64,000 nucleotides of DNA from Hyphomicrobiales bacterium. Its GTDB lineage: Bacteria > Pseudomonadota > Alphaproteobacteria > Rhizobiales > Beijerinckiaceae. The notes under the pieces are model-generated. The model was not told the origin of the DNA. It saw nothing but the letters and a program-made list of their open reading frames with translations, and ran no database searches. Numbering within the stretch: position 1 is the first letter of the stretch; every line of letters starts with the position of its first letter. The stretch lies in contig JAIXZO010000012.1 of the NCBI GenBank assembly GCA_027489535.1, forward strand, positions 62,001-126,000, given 5' to 3'. Shown piece after piece: positions 55,133 through 64,000 of the stretch. Made by a program: the position numbers and the translations under genes.

Positions 55133-58087
55133 ATGAGCGCGCGGGGCCCGGAAGACGGGCAGGCACGGCTCCTCACCATGGGGGGCGACCTGGCGAAGGC
55201 GGCGGGACGCGGCGAGGCCGCGGCCGTGCTGGCGGCCGACATGCGCCGTATCGTCTGGGCCACGCCCGCAGGCTACGTGCTGTTCGGCCATCCCGAAGGG
55301 ACCGGCGGCTCGAAGCCTTTGGACGGCCGCCTCCCCGTCGAACGTTTTCTGGACCTCGCCCGCGGCAGCGCGCCGGCGGAGGGCTACCACCTCGAACGCA
55401 TCCGCATGCCGGGGCGTCGTTTCGAACCCGTCACCCTCGCCTTTCGCCGCGTCCGGCTCGCCGACGGCACGGATGGTCTGGCCGTCCTCTCCCCGGAGCC
55501 CACCGGCCCGGTCGAACGCCTCCCCGCATGGGTCTTCGCGCCGGAAGACGCCGAAGCCGAAACGGCTTCCCCGCTTCCGCCCGAGCCTGCCGAGGAGCCC
55601 GTCCCGCCCGTGCTTCGCCCCGCGAGCGGCCCGCCCGAGGATGAACCGGTCGAGCCTGCGCCGCAGTCTCCCGCGCCCGAACTGCAGCAATCTGTGCCCG
55701 CGCCCTCCGCCCCGGACGTCGTCCCGCGTCCGGAAAGGACGACCACGCAGCGCAGCTTGCGATTCACATGGCGCACCGATCACGAGGGGCGGTTCCAGCC
55801 CTTCGACGCCCCCGTCCACGACGTGCTTTCGCCCTCCGCAGCCGCCGCCGAAGGCCGCCTGCTGCACGAGGTCGAGGGCGAGTTCATCTCCGATCCGGCC
55901 GGTGCCGCCGCCGCCGGCCTCGGCTGGCGCGAGACGTTCAACGGCGCCGAAACGCTCTGGAAGGCCGGTCCCGTCTCGTGGCGGCCCGTCCGCCTGGGCG
56001 GAACGCCGGTCTACGGGCCGGGAGAACGCTTCGAAGGCTTCCGCGGCTTCGGCGTCATCGATCTCACCCGCACGGTCTCCATGGCGGGCGAGGTCGGCAG
56101 CGAACTCGCCGCCCGGACCGTTGCGCCCGAACAGGACGAGGACCCGGAAACGGATCTCGCCGCTTCCGCAGCAGAGCCGGACGTGCCGACCGTCGACGAC
56201 ATCGTGTTCGCGGAGGACGACGTCGAGCGCGGCCACGTCGTGACGGAAACGTTGCAAGAGCCGGAACCGGAGCCCGCCCCCGCGCCGGAACCGGAGCCCG
56301 CACCCGAGCGTGTACGCGCGCCTGCCGCTGCACCGCCGGTCCCGCGCGAACCCGCAAAGCCGGCAGCCCCGCGTGCAGAATCGTCCGGTCGCGGATTGTC
56401 GGACGGCGAGCGGCTCGCCTTCCGTGAAATCGCGCGCGCTCTCGGCGCGGCGATCACCGCACCCGAGAACAGGGCCTCCCCTGCGCCGATGCGTCGACCC
56501 GCGGCGGAGGCACCGACGGTCCGGTCGGCCTCGCCCCCCGTGCAGGCTCCGCCCCCGGTCTCCGCACCCGCCGAAGTCCGGTCCGCCGCGTCCGACGACG
56601 CGCCCGATCTGCTGCGCGAGGCCCTCGACGTGTTCGAGCGGCTGAACCTCGGGATCATGCTCAGCCGCGGCGACGTGCCGATCCTGATGAACCGCGCCTT
56701 GCTCGACATGCTGGGCTACCCCGATGCCGACCTGTTCCACGCCGAGGGCGGCATGGAGCGGCTGTTCCGCGGTCCCGCCCCCGCAGCGGACGGCGGCGAT
56801 GCGGTGCGCGTCGAAACGCGCGACGCGCGCGAAGTGCCCATGCATGTCCGCCTGAACACGGTTTCGTGGGGCGGCATGCCCGCCACGCTGATGACGTTCC
56901 GCCCCGTAGAAGCCGACGTGGCCCGGCCCGCTCCCCCGTCCGGCGCGCTGGAAGAGGAACTGGCGCGGCGCGAACGTGAAATCGCGGACCTGACCGACAT
57001 TCTCGACATCGCCACGGACGGCGTGCTGGTTCTCGACGCAGATGGTCGGATTTCGGCCGCGAACCGCACGGCGGAGGCGCTGTTCGGCTACGAGGAAAGC
57101 GAAATCCTCGGCCAGAGCTTCCTCACTCTGCTCGCGCCGGACGGGCACGGCGCTGCGCTCGACTATCTCGAAGGCCTCAAGTCCAACGGCGTCGCCAGTC
57201 TGCTCAATGACGGCCGCGAGGTGAACGGCCGCGCCCGAAAGGGCGGCACGATGCCGCTGTTCATGACGCTCGGGCGCATCGGCGACGATCCCGGCCGGCG
57301 CTTCTGCGCCGTGTTGCGCGACATGACGGCTTGGAAGCGCGCGGAGGCCGACCTGCTCGCCTCCAAGCAGGAAGCCGAGCGCGCCAGCGCCCAGAAGTCC
57401 GACGTTCTCGCCACGATCAGCCATGAACTCCGTACGCCGATGTCCGCCGTGATGGGCTTCGCCGAGGTGATGATCGAAGAGCGCTTCGGCCCGGTCGGAA
57501 ACGAGCGGTACAAGGAATATCTGCGCGACATCCACGCCTCGGGCTCGCATGTGCTGAGCTTGGTCAACGACCTGCTCGACATGGCGAAGATCGAGGCGGG
57601 GCGCTTCGAGCTCGACTTCCGTGCCGTCGATGCCAACGCGCTCGTCGCGAGCTCGGTCAATCTGCTCCAGCCGCAGGCCCAACGCGGCAAGGTCGTGCTG
57701 CGTTCGGGCCTCGCGCCCATGCTGCCGATGATCGTGGCGGATGATCGTTCCTTGAAGCAGATCGTCCTCAATTTGCTGTCCAACGCCGTCAAATTCACGG
57801 AGCCCGGCGGTCAGGTGATCGTCTCGACCGCCTTCACCGACAACGGCGAAGTCGTGATCCGTGTCCGGGACACCGGCGTCGGCATGGACCCGTCGGAAAT
57901 CGAAGCGGCGATGGAGCCCTTCCGGCAGACCCGTGCGGGACGTCGTGCCGGCGGCACGGGTCTGGGTCTCCCGCTCACCAAGGCCTTGGTCGAGGCCAAT
58001 CGCGCCTCGCTCGCCATCCGCAGCGGGCGCGATCAGGGCACGCTGGTCGAAGTGACCTTCCCCACGACGCGCGTTCTCGCCGACTGA
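55133..58087 (+). CDS. PdhS/PleC-type sensor histidine kinase
   Basis: The 984-residue cytoplasmic kinase has no membrane helices. The N-terminal half has PAS-like segments separated by Pro/Ala/Glu-rich linkers. A recognisable PAS domain (about 615-740) reads VLDADGRISAANRTAEALFG. The phospho-acceptor is His764 in ISHELRTPMSAVMGFAEVM, followed by FGPVGNERYKEYLRDIHASG and VNDLLDMAKIEAGR. These are specific to the PleC/DivJ/PdhS family that controls DivK and CtrA. The ATPase domain has NLLSNAVKFT, DTGVGM and GTGLGLPL. I chose the ATG at 55133 (cggagcgg upstream) over one at 55076 that sits too close to its ribosome site. Confidence 0.88.
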   Translation: MSARGPEDGQARLLTMGGDLAKAAGRGEAAAVLAADMRRIVWATPAGYVLFGHPEGTGGSKPLDGRLPVERFLDLARGSAPAEGYHLERIRMPGRRFEPVTLAFRRVRLADGTDGLAVLSPEPTGPVERLPAWVFAPEDAEAETASPLPPEPAEEPVPPVLRPASGPPEDEPVEPAPQSPAPELQQSVPAPSAPDVVPRPERTTTQRSLRFTWRTDHEGRFQPFDAPVHDVLSPSAAAAEGRLLHEVEGEFISDPAGAAAAGLGWRETFNGAETLWKAGPVSWRPVRLGGTPVYGPGERFEGFRGFGVIDLTRTVSMAGEVGSELAARTVAPEQDEDPETDLAASAAEPDVPTVDDIVFAEDDVERGHVVTETLQEPEPEPAPAPEPEPAPERVRAPAAAPPVPREPAKPAAPRAESSGRGLSDGERLAFREIARALGAAITAPENRASPAPMRRPAAEAPTVRSASPPVQAPPPVSAPAEVRSAASDDAPDLLREALDVFERLNLGIMLSRGDVPILMNRALLDMLGYPDADLFHAEGGMERLFRGPAPAADGGDAVRVETRDAREVPMHVRLNTVSWGGMPATLMTFRPVEADVARPAPPSGALEEELARREREIADLTDILDIATDGVLVLDADGRISAANRTAEALFGYEESEILGQSFLTLLAPDGHGAALDYLEGLKSNGVASLLNDGREVNGRARKGGTMPLFMTLGRIGDDPGRRFCAVLRDMTAWKRAEADLLASKQEAERASAQKSDVLATISHELRTPMSAVMGFAEVMIEERFGPVGNERYKEYLRDIHASGSHVLSLVNDLLDMAKIEAGRFELDFRAVDANALVASSVNLLQPQAQRGKVVLRSGLAPMLPMIVADDRSLKQIVLNLLSNAVKFTEPGGQVIVSTAFTDNGEVVIRVRDTGVGMDPSEIEAAMEPFRQTRAGRRAGGTGLGLPLTKALVEANRASLAIRSGRDQGTLVEVTFPTTRVLAD

Positions 58088-58089
58088 AC

Positions 58090-58114
58090 CGAACCTCGGC
58101 CCGGCCGCCGCGTT
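58090..58114 (+). promoter_or_regulatory. EcfG-like promoter candidate, one mismatch
   Basis: CGAAC at 58090-58094, a 16-base spacer and CGTT at 58111-58114 differ from the EcfG consensus in the first base only. The element begins just after the kinase stop codon, 23 bases before the ATG of the acidic protein. Confidence 0.35.
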
Positions 58115-58136
58115 GTCCCCGAAACGGGAGAGCGCG

Positions 58137-58637
58137 ATGACGGACGGCGACAAGGACGAGACGGTGCCCGGCGCGATTGCGGGCGCGGGCCCCGGCAATA
58201 CCGGCGGCACCGGCACGGGGATCGGCTCCGGGCCGACCGGCGGCGAAGGGCCGTCGATCGCGGGCGGTCCGGCGACGCCGGGCGGAGGCGACGAGTCCGT
58301 CGGCAGCGGCGCATCCGTCGACGACGTCGCGCGGGAGGCGGGCGAGGAAGAAGACGCGGCCGTCGATCTCGGGTCCGAGCTGTCGTTTCCGGCCAGCGAT
58401 CCGCCGGCCTATATGGGTGCGGGCGCGATCACCGGCCCGCCCGTCCGCGACGAGGAGCATCCCCAACAGCCCGTCATCTCGCCCGAACATGAGGCGCAGA
58501 ACGACCCGCGCGAGCTTGCACCTGAAAAGGCCGCCCACGGGCCCGAGGGCGTCGCAGGCGAGCGGGACCGAAAGCATGACCCGAGCGAAGCCGCGGCCGG
58601 GTCGGAGGTCGGGGGCGATCTCGACGAGGAGGGCTGA
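58137..58637 (+). CDS. Disordered Gly-rich acidic protein
   Basis: The 166-residue product has a Gly-rich first third (repeats such as GNTGGTGTGIGSG), then an acidic stretch (AREAGEEEDAAVDLGSE). SFPASDPPAYMGAGAITGPP is a short motif I have seen as a recurring feature of small hydrophilic proteins in this group, although I cannot verify this here. There is almost no hydrophobic content, so it is predicted to be unfolded. The ATG follows cgggagagcg. It may be a stress or desiccation-type hydrophilin. No family is recognised. Confidence 0.6.
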   Translation: MTDGDKDETVPGAIAGAGPGNTGGTGTGIGSGPTGGEGPSIAGGPATPGGGDESVGSGASVDDVAREAGEEEDAAVDLGSELSFPASDPPAYMGAGAITGPPVRDEEHPQQPVISPEHEAQNDPRELAPEKAAHGPEGVAGERDRKHDPSEAAAGSEVGGDLDEEG

Positions 58638-58640
58638 CCT

Positions 58641-59855
58641 TCAGCTCAGCAGGCGGTCGCGTTTTCTCAATTCCGGGAACAGGAAGGCCCAGCTTGCGGC
58701 GACGAGGATGGTGCCGATGCCGCCGATGATCACGGCCGGCACCGCGCCGACCAACGCCGCGAGCATGCCGGACTCGAATTCCCCGAGCTCGTTCGACGCG
58801 CCGATGAAGACGAAGTTCACGGCCGAGACGCGCCCGCGCATGTGGTCCGGCGTCTCGCCCTGCACGAGGCTCTGGCGCACATAGACGCTCACCATGTCCG
58901 CCGCGCCCAACACGGCGAGGCAGGCCAGCGAGAGCGTGAAATTGGTCGACAGTCCGAAGCCGATCGTCGCGAGCCCGAAAATGCCGACGCAGACAAGCAT
59001 CGTCGGCCCCGTGCGCCGCCGCAGCGGCCATTGCGCAAGCACCATCGCCATGGTGACCCCGCCCAGCGCGGGCATGCTGCGCAGAATGCCCAAGCCTTCG
59101 GGGCCGACCTTGAGGATGTCCTGCGCAAAGATCGGCAGCAGCGCCGTAGCGCCGCCGAGGAGCACGGCGAAGAGATCGAGCGAGATCGCGCCGAGGATGA
59201 CGGGCTTCGAGCGAATGAAGACGATGCCCGCGAACACAGTCTTCGGCGAGACGGGTTCGCGCTCGGGCAGTTGCGGGCGGGCGCGGATGGCAAAGAACGC
59301 CAGAGCCGCGCCGGCCGTGAACAAAGCGGCGGTTCCGAACACCACCTGCGGCCCGAAGATGAACAGCAGCCCGCCCGTCGCCGGCCCGACCACGACCGAA
59401 GTCTGCCAGACGGACGAATTGAGCGCGACAGCGCTCGGGAACAGATCGCGCGGCACGAGGCCGGGCAGCAGCGCCTGCGAGGCGGGCCCGTAAAACGCGC
59501 GCGTCGCGCCGATCAGCATCGTCAGCCCGTAGATCGGCCACACCGGCATGTCCGGCATCAGCGTGACGGCCAGAAGACCCAGCCCGGCCAAGGCCTGAAT
59601 GCCGTAGCAGACATAGACGACGACCCGCCGATCCACCCGGTCCGCCACCTGCCCCGCGACGAGGGCGAGCACCAATGTCGGCAGGAACGAGGCGAGCCCG
59701 ATCATGCCGAGCGCGTAGGCGCTTTTGGTGACGTCGTAGATCAACCAGCCGAGCGCGACGGTCAGGATCTGCAGTCCCGCCCCGGCGAGAAACCGCCCGA
59801 GCACGAACAATCGAAAATCACGAACCGCAAGAGCGGCCCAACCCGTGGAGGACAT
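58641..59855 (-). CDS. MFS transporter (EntS-like exporter type)
   Basis: The 404-residue protein has about eleven to twelve hydrophobic segments. It shows the MFS loop GQVADRVDRRVVVYVCYGIQ between helices 2 and 3, then ATRAFYGPASQALLPGLVPR and NSSVWQTSVVVGPATGGLL, the pattern of the MFS_3/EntS (enterobactin exporter) group. The second-half loop is QSLVQGETPDHMRGRVSAV. It probably exports a small molecule using the proton gradient. The start at 59855 (MSSTGWAAL) avoids a basic, non-conserved extension. Confidence 0.87.
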   Translation of the reverse strand: MSSTGWAALAVRDFRLFVLGRFLAGAGLQILTVALGWLIYDVTKSAYALGMIGLASFLPTLVLALVAGQVADRVDRRVVVYVCYGIQALAGLGLLAVTLMPDMPVWPIYGLTMLIGATRAFYGPASQALLPGLVPRDLFPSAVALNSSVWQTSVVVGPATGGLLFIFGPQVVFGTAALFTAGAALAFFAIRARPQLPEREPVSPKTVFAGIVFIRSKPVILGAISLDLFAVLLGGATALLPIFAQDILKVGPEGLGILRSMPALGGVTMAMVLAQWPLRRRTGPTMLVCVGIFGLATIGFGLSTNFTLSLACLAVLGAADMVSVYVRQSLVQGETPDHMRGRVSAVNFVFIGASNELGEFESGMLAALVGAVPAVIIGGIGTILVAASWAFLFPELRKRDRLLS

Positions 59856-60050
59856 GCAGTGCCGTGGACATCGGTGGCGTTGCCGCTGTGTCGCATGGAA
59901 AGGGCGCGGAGGGTAGGGGTGACGAGGCGGCGCGACGGGTCGACCTCTGTTCGGCAACAAGTCTCGGTGGCAATCGACCCCAAAATGAGCGAAGCTTGAG
60001 CGTCACGGCTCAGCTCTTTCGCTCGAATCGTATTTTTTATGGAGAATTCA

Positions 60051-60515
60051 ATGCGCATTATCGCGGTCGCCTTCGTGGCGCTCACCGCAGCGGGTTGCGC
60101 GACTGTCACCCGCGGCACGACCAATCAGATCACCTTTTCGTCCGAGCCGAGCGAAGCGACCGTGCGGACGTCGATAGGCCATACCTGTCAGACGCCATGC
60201 ATGCTCGAGATTCCTCGGAAATCGGAATTCATCGCGACCTTTGAACTCGACGGCTACAAAAAGCAGCAGATTCCCGTTGCGACACGTGTGGCGGGCAGCG
60301 GCGCTGCGGGTTTCGCGGGCAACGTCCTTCTCGGCGGCATCGTCGGAATGGGCGTCGATGCCGCAACCGGATCGACGCTCGAGCATTTTCCGAATCCGGT
60401 CACGGCCACGCTCGCGAAAGAGGGTGGCGTCGGGCCGACCCGGTCGAACGCCAAGAAGCTGAACGCAACGCCGCCGAAAGCGGCCAATGCGTCGGAAGCC
60501 AAGCCGTCTTCGTAA
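60051..60515 (+). CDS. Lipoprotein with PEGA-like domain
   Basis: The 154-residue product (start at 60051 behind atggagaattca) has the lipobox TAAGC, giving an acylated Cys at position 16. A beta-rich domain reads TFSSEPSEATVRTSIGHTCQ, QTPCMLEIP and FIATFELDGYKKQQIPV, the PEGA-like pattern with two cysteines. A Gly-rich hydrophobic segment follows (AAGFAGNVLLGGIVGMGV), then an Asn/Lys/Ala-rich tail. It is found as a family of small surface lipoproteins of unknown role. It stands alone. Confidence 0.75.
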   Translation: MRIIAVAFVALTAAGCATVTRGTTNQITFSSEPSEATVRTSIGHTCQTPCMLEIPRKSEFIATFELDGYKKQQIPVATRVAGSGAAGFAGNVLLGGIVGMGVDAATGSTLEHFPNPVTATLAKEGGVGPTRSNAKKLNATPPKAANASEAKPSS

Positions 60516-60657
60516 CGAGGCGAGCGGGCCGAATCATCGTCGGCCCGCTCGGTCCCCCTTTCGCAGCTTCACCGCCACCGTCCCTTGCGGAGACCGCTCG
60601 GCGTCACGATGTGATGGGGGCGGCGGTCGTTGCCGCTCGAAAGAGAGGGAAAATCCG

Positions 60658-60969
60658 ATGAAATGCCCCGCCGACGGCTCCGATCTGGTCATGAGCGACC
60701 GCCAGGGGATCGAGATCGACTATTGCCCGAAATGCCGCGGCGTGTGGCTGGATCGGGGCGAGCTCGACAAGATCATCGAACGCTCCGCGTCCCAAGCCGC
60801 GCCCGCTCCCGCGCCGCAGCCGGCCTTCGCCCCGCCCCCGCCGCCGGCCTATCAGCAGGCGCCCTATCCGCCGCAGAAGACCTATGATCCGCGCTATGCG
60901 CAGGGGCATCACGGGTACGGGCACAAGAAGCGGAAGTCGTTTCTCGGCGAGATTTTCGATTTCGATTGA
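60658..60969 (+). CDS. Zinc-ribbon (TFIIB-like) small protein
   Basis: The 103-residue product has an N-terminal zf-TFIIB domain: MKCPADGSDLVMSDRQG, then YCPKCRGVWLDRGELDKI, a well-known pattern in small bacterial zinc-ribbon proteins. A Pro/Gln-rich linker and a His/Lys-rich C-terminal end follow (GHHGYGHKKRKS, FLGEIFDFD). Function is unknown; nucleic acid or metal binding is plausible. Its ATG is preceded by agagaggg. Confidence 0.85.
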   Translation: MKCPADGSDLVMSDRQGIEIDYCPKCRGVWLDRGELDKIIERSASQAAPAPAPQPAFAPPPPPAYQQAPYPPQKTYDPRYAQGHHGYGHKKRKSFLGEIFDFD

Positions 60970-60986
60970 GCGCCGCACGGGATGCG

Positions 60987-61015
60987 AAAACGGTCGCCCG
61001 GGGCTCGGGCGACCG
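60987..61015 (-). terminator. Rho-independent terminator of gyrB
   Basis: A ten-base-pair GC-rich stem (cggtcgcccg / cgggcgaccg) with a five-base loop is followed on the minus strand by tttt. It lies about 70 bases past the gyrB stop codon. Confidence 0.7.
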
Positions 61016-61031
61016 TGAATCCATGCTGAAC

Positions 61032-61072
61032 AGGGCCCGAAATTCACCTTGAACGATGTGAATTTCGGCCCT
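61032..61072 (+). terminator. Long-stem hairpin terminator between convergent genes
   Basis: An almost perfect 15-base-pair stem (left arm 61032-61047, right arm 61058-61072, one bulged base) with a 10-base loop is followed on the plus strand by tgttt. It can end transcripts from the zinc-ribbon gene and also lies just after gyrB on the other strand. Confidence 0.6.
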
Positions 61073-61083
61073 TGTTTACGACA

Positions 61084-63633
<2,550 letters not shown>

Positions 63634-64000
63634 TCAGCGGGGCTCCGCAGGCCAGCGAACCATAGCCGCTATATGCCCCGGCGTCACCTCGAACCGCTCG
63701 GAGTCGGGCGGCAGATCGGCGAAGGCGGCCTGGTCCGCACCAGTCATCCAGACCTGCGATCCGAGCTCGGCGAGGTCGGCGAACAGCGCGCCGCGACGGC
63801 GGGGATCGAGATGGGCCGCGATCTCGTCCAGCAGCACCAGAGGCTTGATGCCGCTCATCGCGGCCACCAGCCTCGCATGGGCTAGCACGAGCCCGATCAG
63901 CAGGGCCTTCTGCTCGCCCGTGGAGGCCCGGTCCGCCGCGATGCCCTTCGGGCCGTGCCGAACGACGAGATCGGAGGCCTGCGGGCCGATGAGCGTGCGG
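63634..64000 (-). CDS. recF: DNA replication and repair protein RecF, C-terminal part
   Basis: The frame runs off the right edge of the window; about 121 C-terminal residues remain. They include the ABC-type signature region RASTGEQKALLIGLVLAHA, Walker B in PLVLLDEIAAHLDPRRRGAL, and the D-loop, followed by QVWMTGADQAAF. RecF loads RecA at gaps with RecO and RecR. Position immediately upstream of gyrB is the usual one. Confidence 0.93.
   Translation of the reverse strand, partial: RTLIGPQASDLVVRHGPKGIAADRASTGEQKALLIGLVLAHARLVAAMSGIKPLVLLDEIAAHLDPRRRGALFADLAELGSQVWMTGADQAAFADLPPDSERFEVTPGHIAAMVRWPAEPR

Overview
The window is one continuous, gene-dense chromosomal segment with high GC content. 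It most likely comes from an alphaproteobacterium of the Hyphomicrobiales (Rhizobiales). The evidence is a PdhS/PleC-type cell-cycle histidine kinase, two phasins, a Tim44-like/mltA/smr/xre block beside secB, a recF-gyrB pair, tctCBA transport genes, an HWE/HisKA_2 kinase, and a tRNA-His with A73 and U72, a state known from a subgroup of alphaproteobacteria. I see no insertion sequence, prophage, CRISPR array or rRNA.

Layout. 1-2.5 kb: small catabolic enzymes (amidohydrolase, 2-hydroxyacid dehydrogenase, carboxymuconolactone-decarboxylase-like, VOC-fold). 2.5-5.1 kb: small membrane or exported proteins, including a tandem pair of paralogous mini-proteins, and a TPR protein. 5.4-9.9 kb: a complete Fe3+-type ABC importer (binding protein, fused permease, ATPase). 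10.7-14 kb: a Tat-exported flavin oxidoreductase, then a three-gene nitrile hydratase/thiocyanate hydrolase operon whose catalytic subunit begins with a long His-Asp tail. 14-16 kb: a chemoreceptor with a nitrate/nitrite-type (NIT) sensor domain. 16.4-20.5 kb: an exported metallo-beta-lactamase-fold hydrolase followed by tctC-tctB-tctA. 20.5-22.3 kb: a CHASE3 HWE-type kinase and single-domain response regulator behind a good EcfG-type promoter.

22.2-40.8 kb is an exopolysaccharide locus. One leftward operon encodes a STAS protein, a small lipoprotein, a Wza-like SLBB export protein and a BY-kinase-like protein with a destroyed P-loop. A rightward pair encodes a GT4 glycosyltransferase and a GT2/phosphoglycosyl-transferase fusion, followed by a sigma-54 activator of the NtrC type. 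A second leftward operon of seven genes encodes a Wzy/O-antigen-ligase-like protein, a GlmS isomerase half without glutaminase, an acyltransferase, a glycosyltransferase, a GH123/DUF4091-like exported protein, a lipoprotein and a Wzz-like co-polymerase. All three operons have -24/-12 (sigma-54-like) elements upstream (two good, one weaker), so I infer that the activator inside the locus drives them. The locus is flanked by the two halves of a possible partner-switching circuit: the STAS protein and an RsbW-like/REC/PP2C fusion.

40.9-51.5 kb: housekeeping genes (antiporter, glnD, grpE, TRIC-type channel, alkB, secB, Tim44-like, mltA, smr, xre, PfkB-type kinase). 51.5-58.6 kb: DUF2076, PilZ-like protein, tRNA-His, two phasins (one promoter carries a TGC-rich inverted repeat resembling PhaR operators), the PdhS-like kinase and a disordered acidic protein. 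58.6-64 kb: MFS exporter, lipoprotein, zinc-ribbon protein, gyrB and the 3' end of recF.

All functions are assigned by reading motifs; no database search was run.
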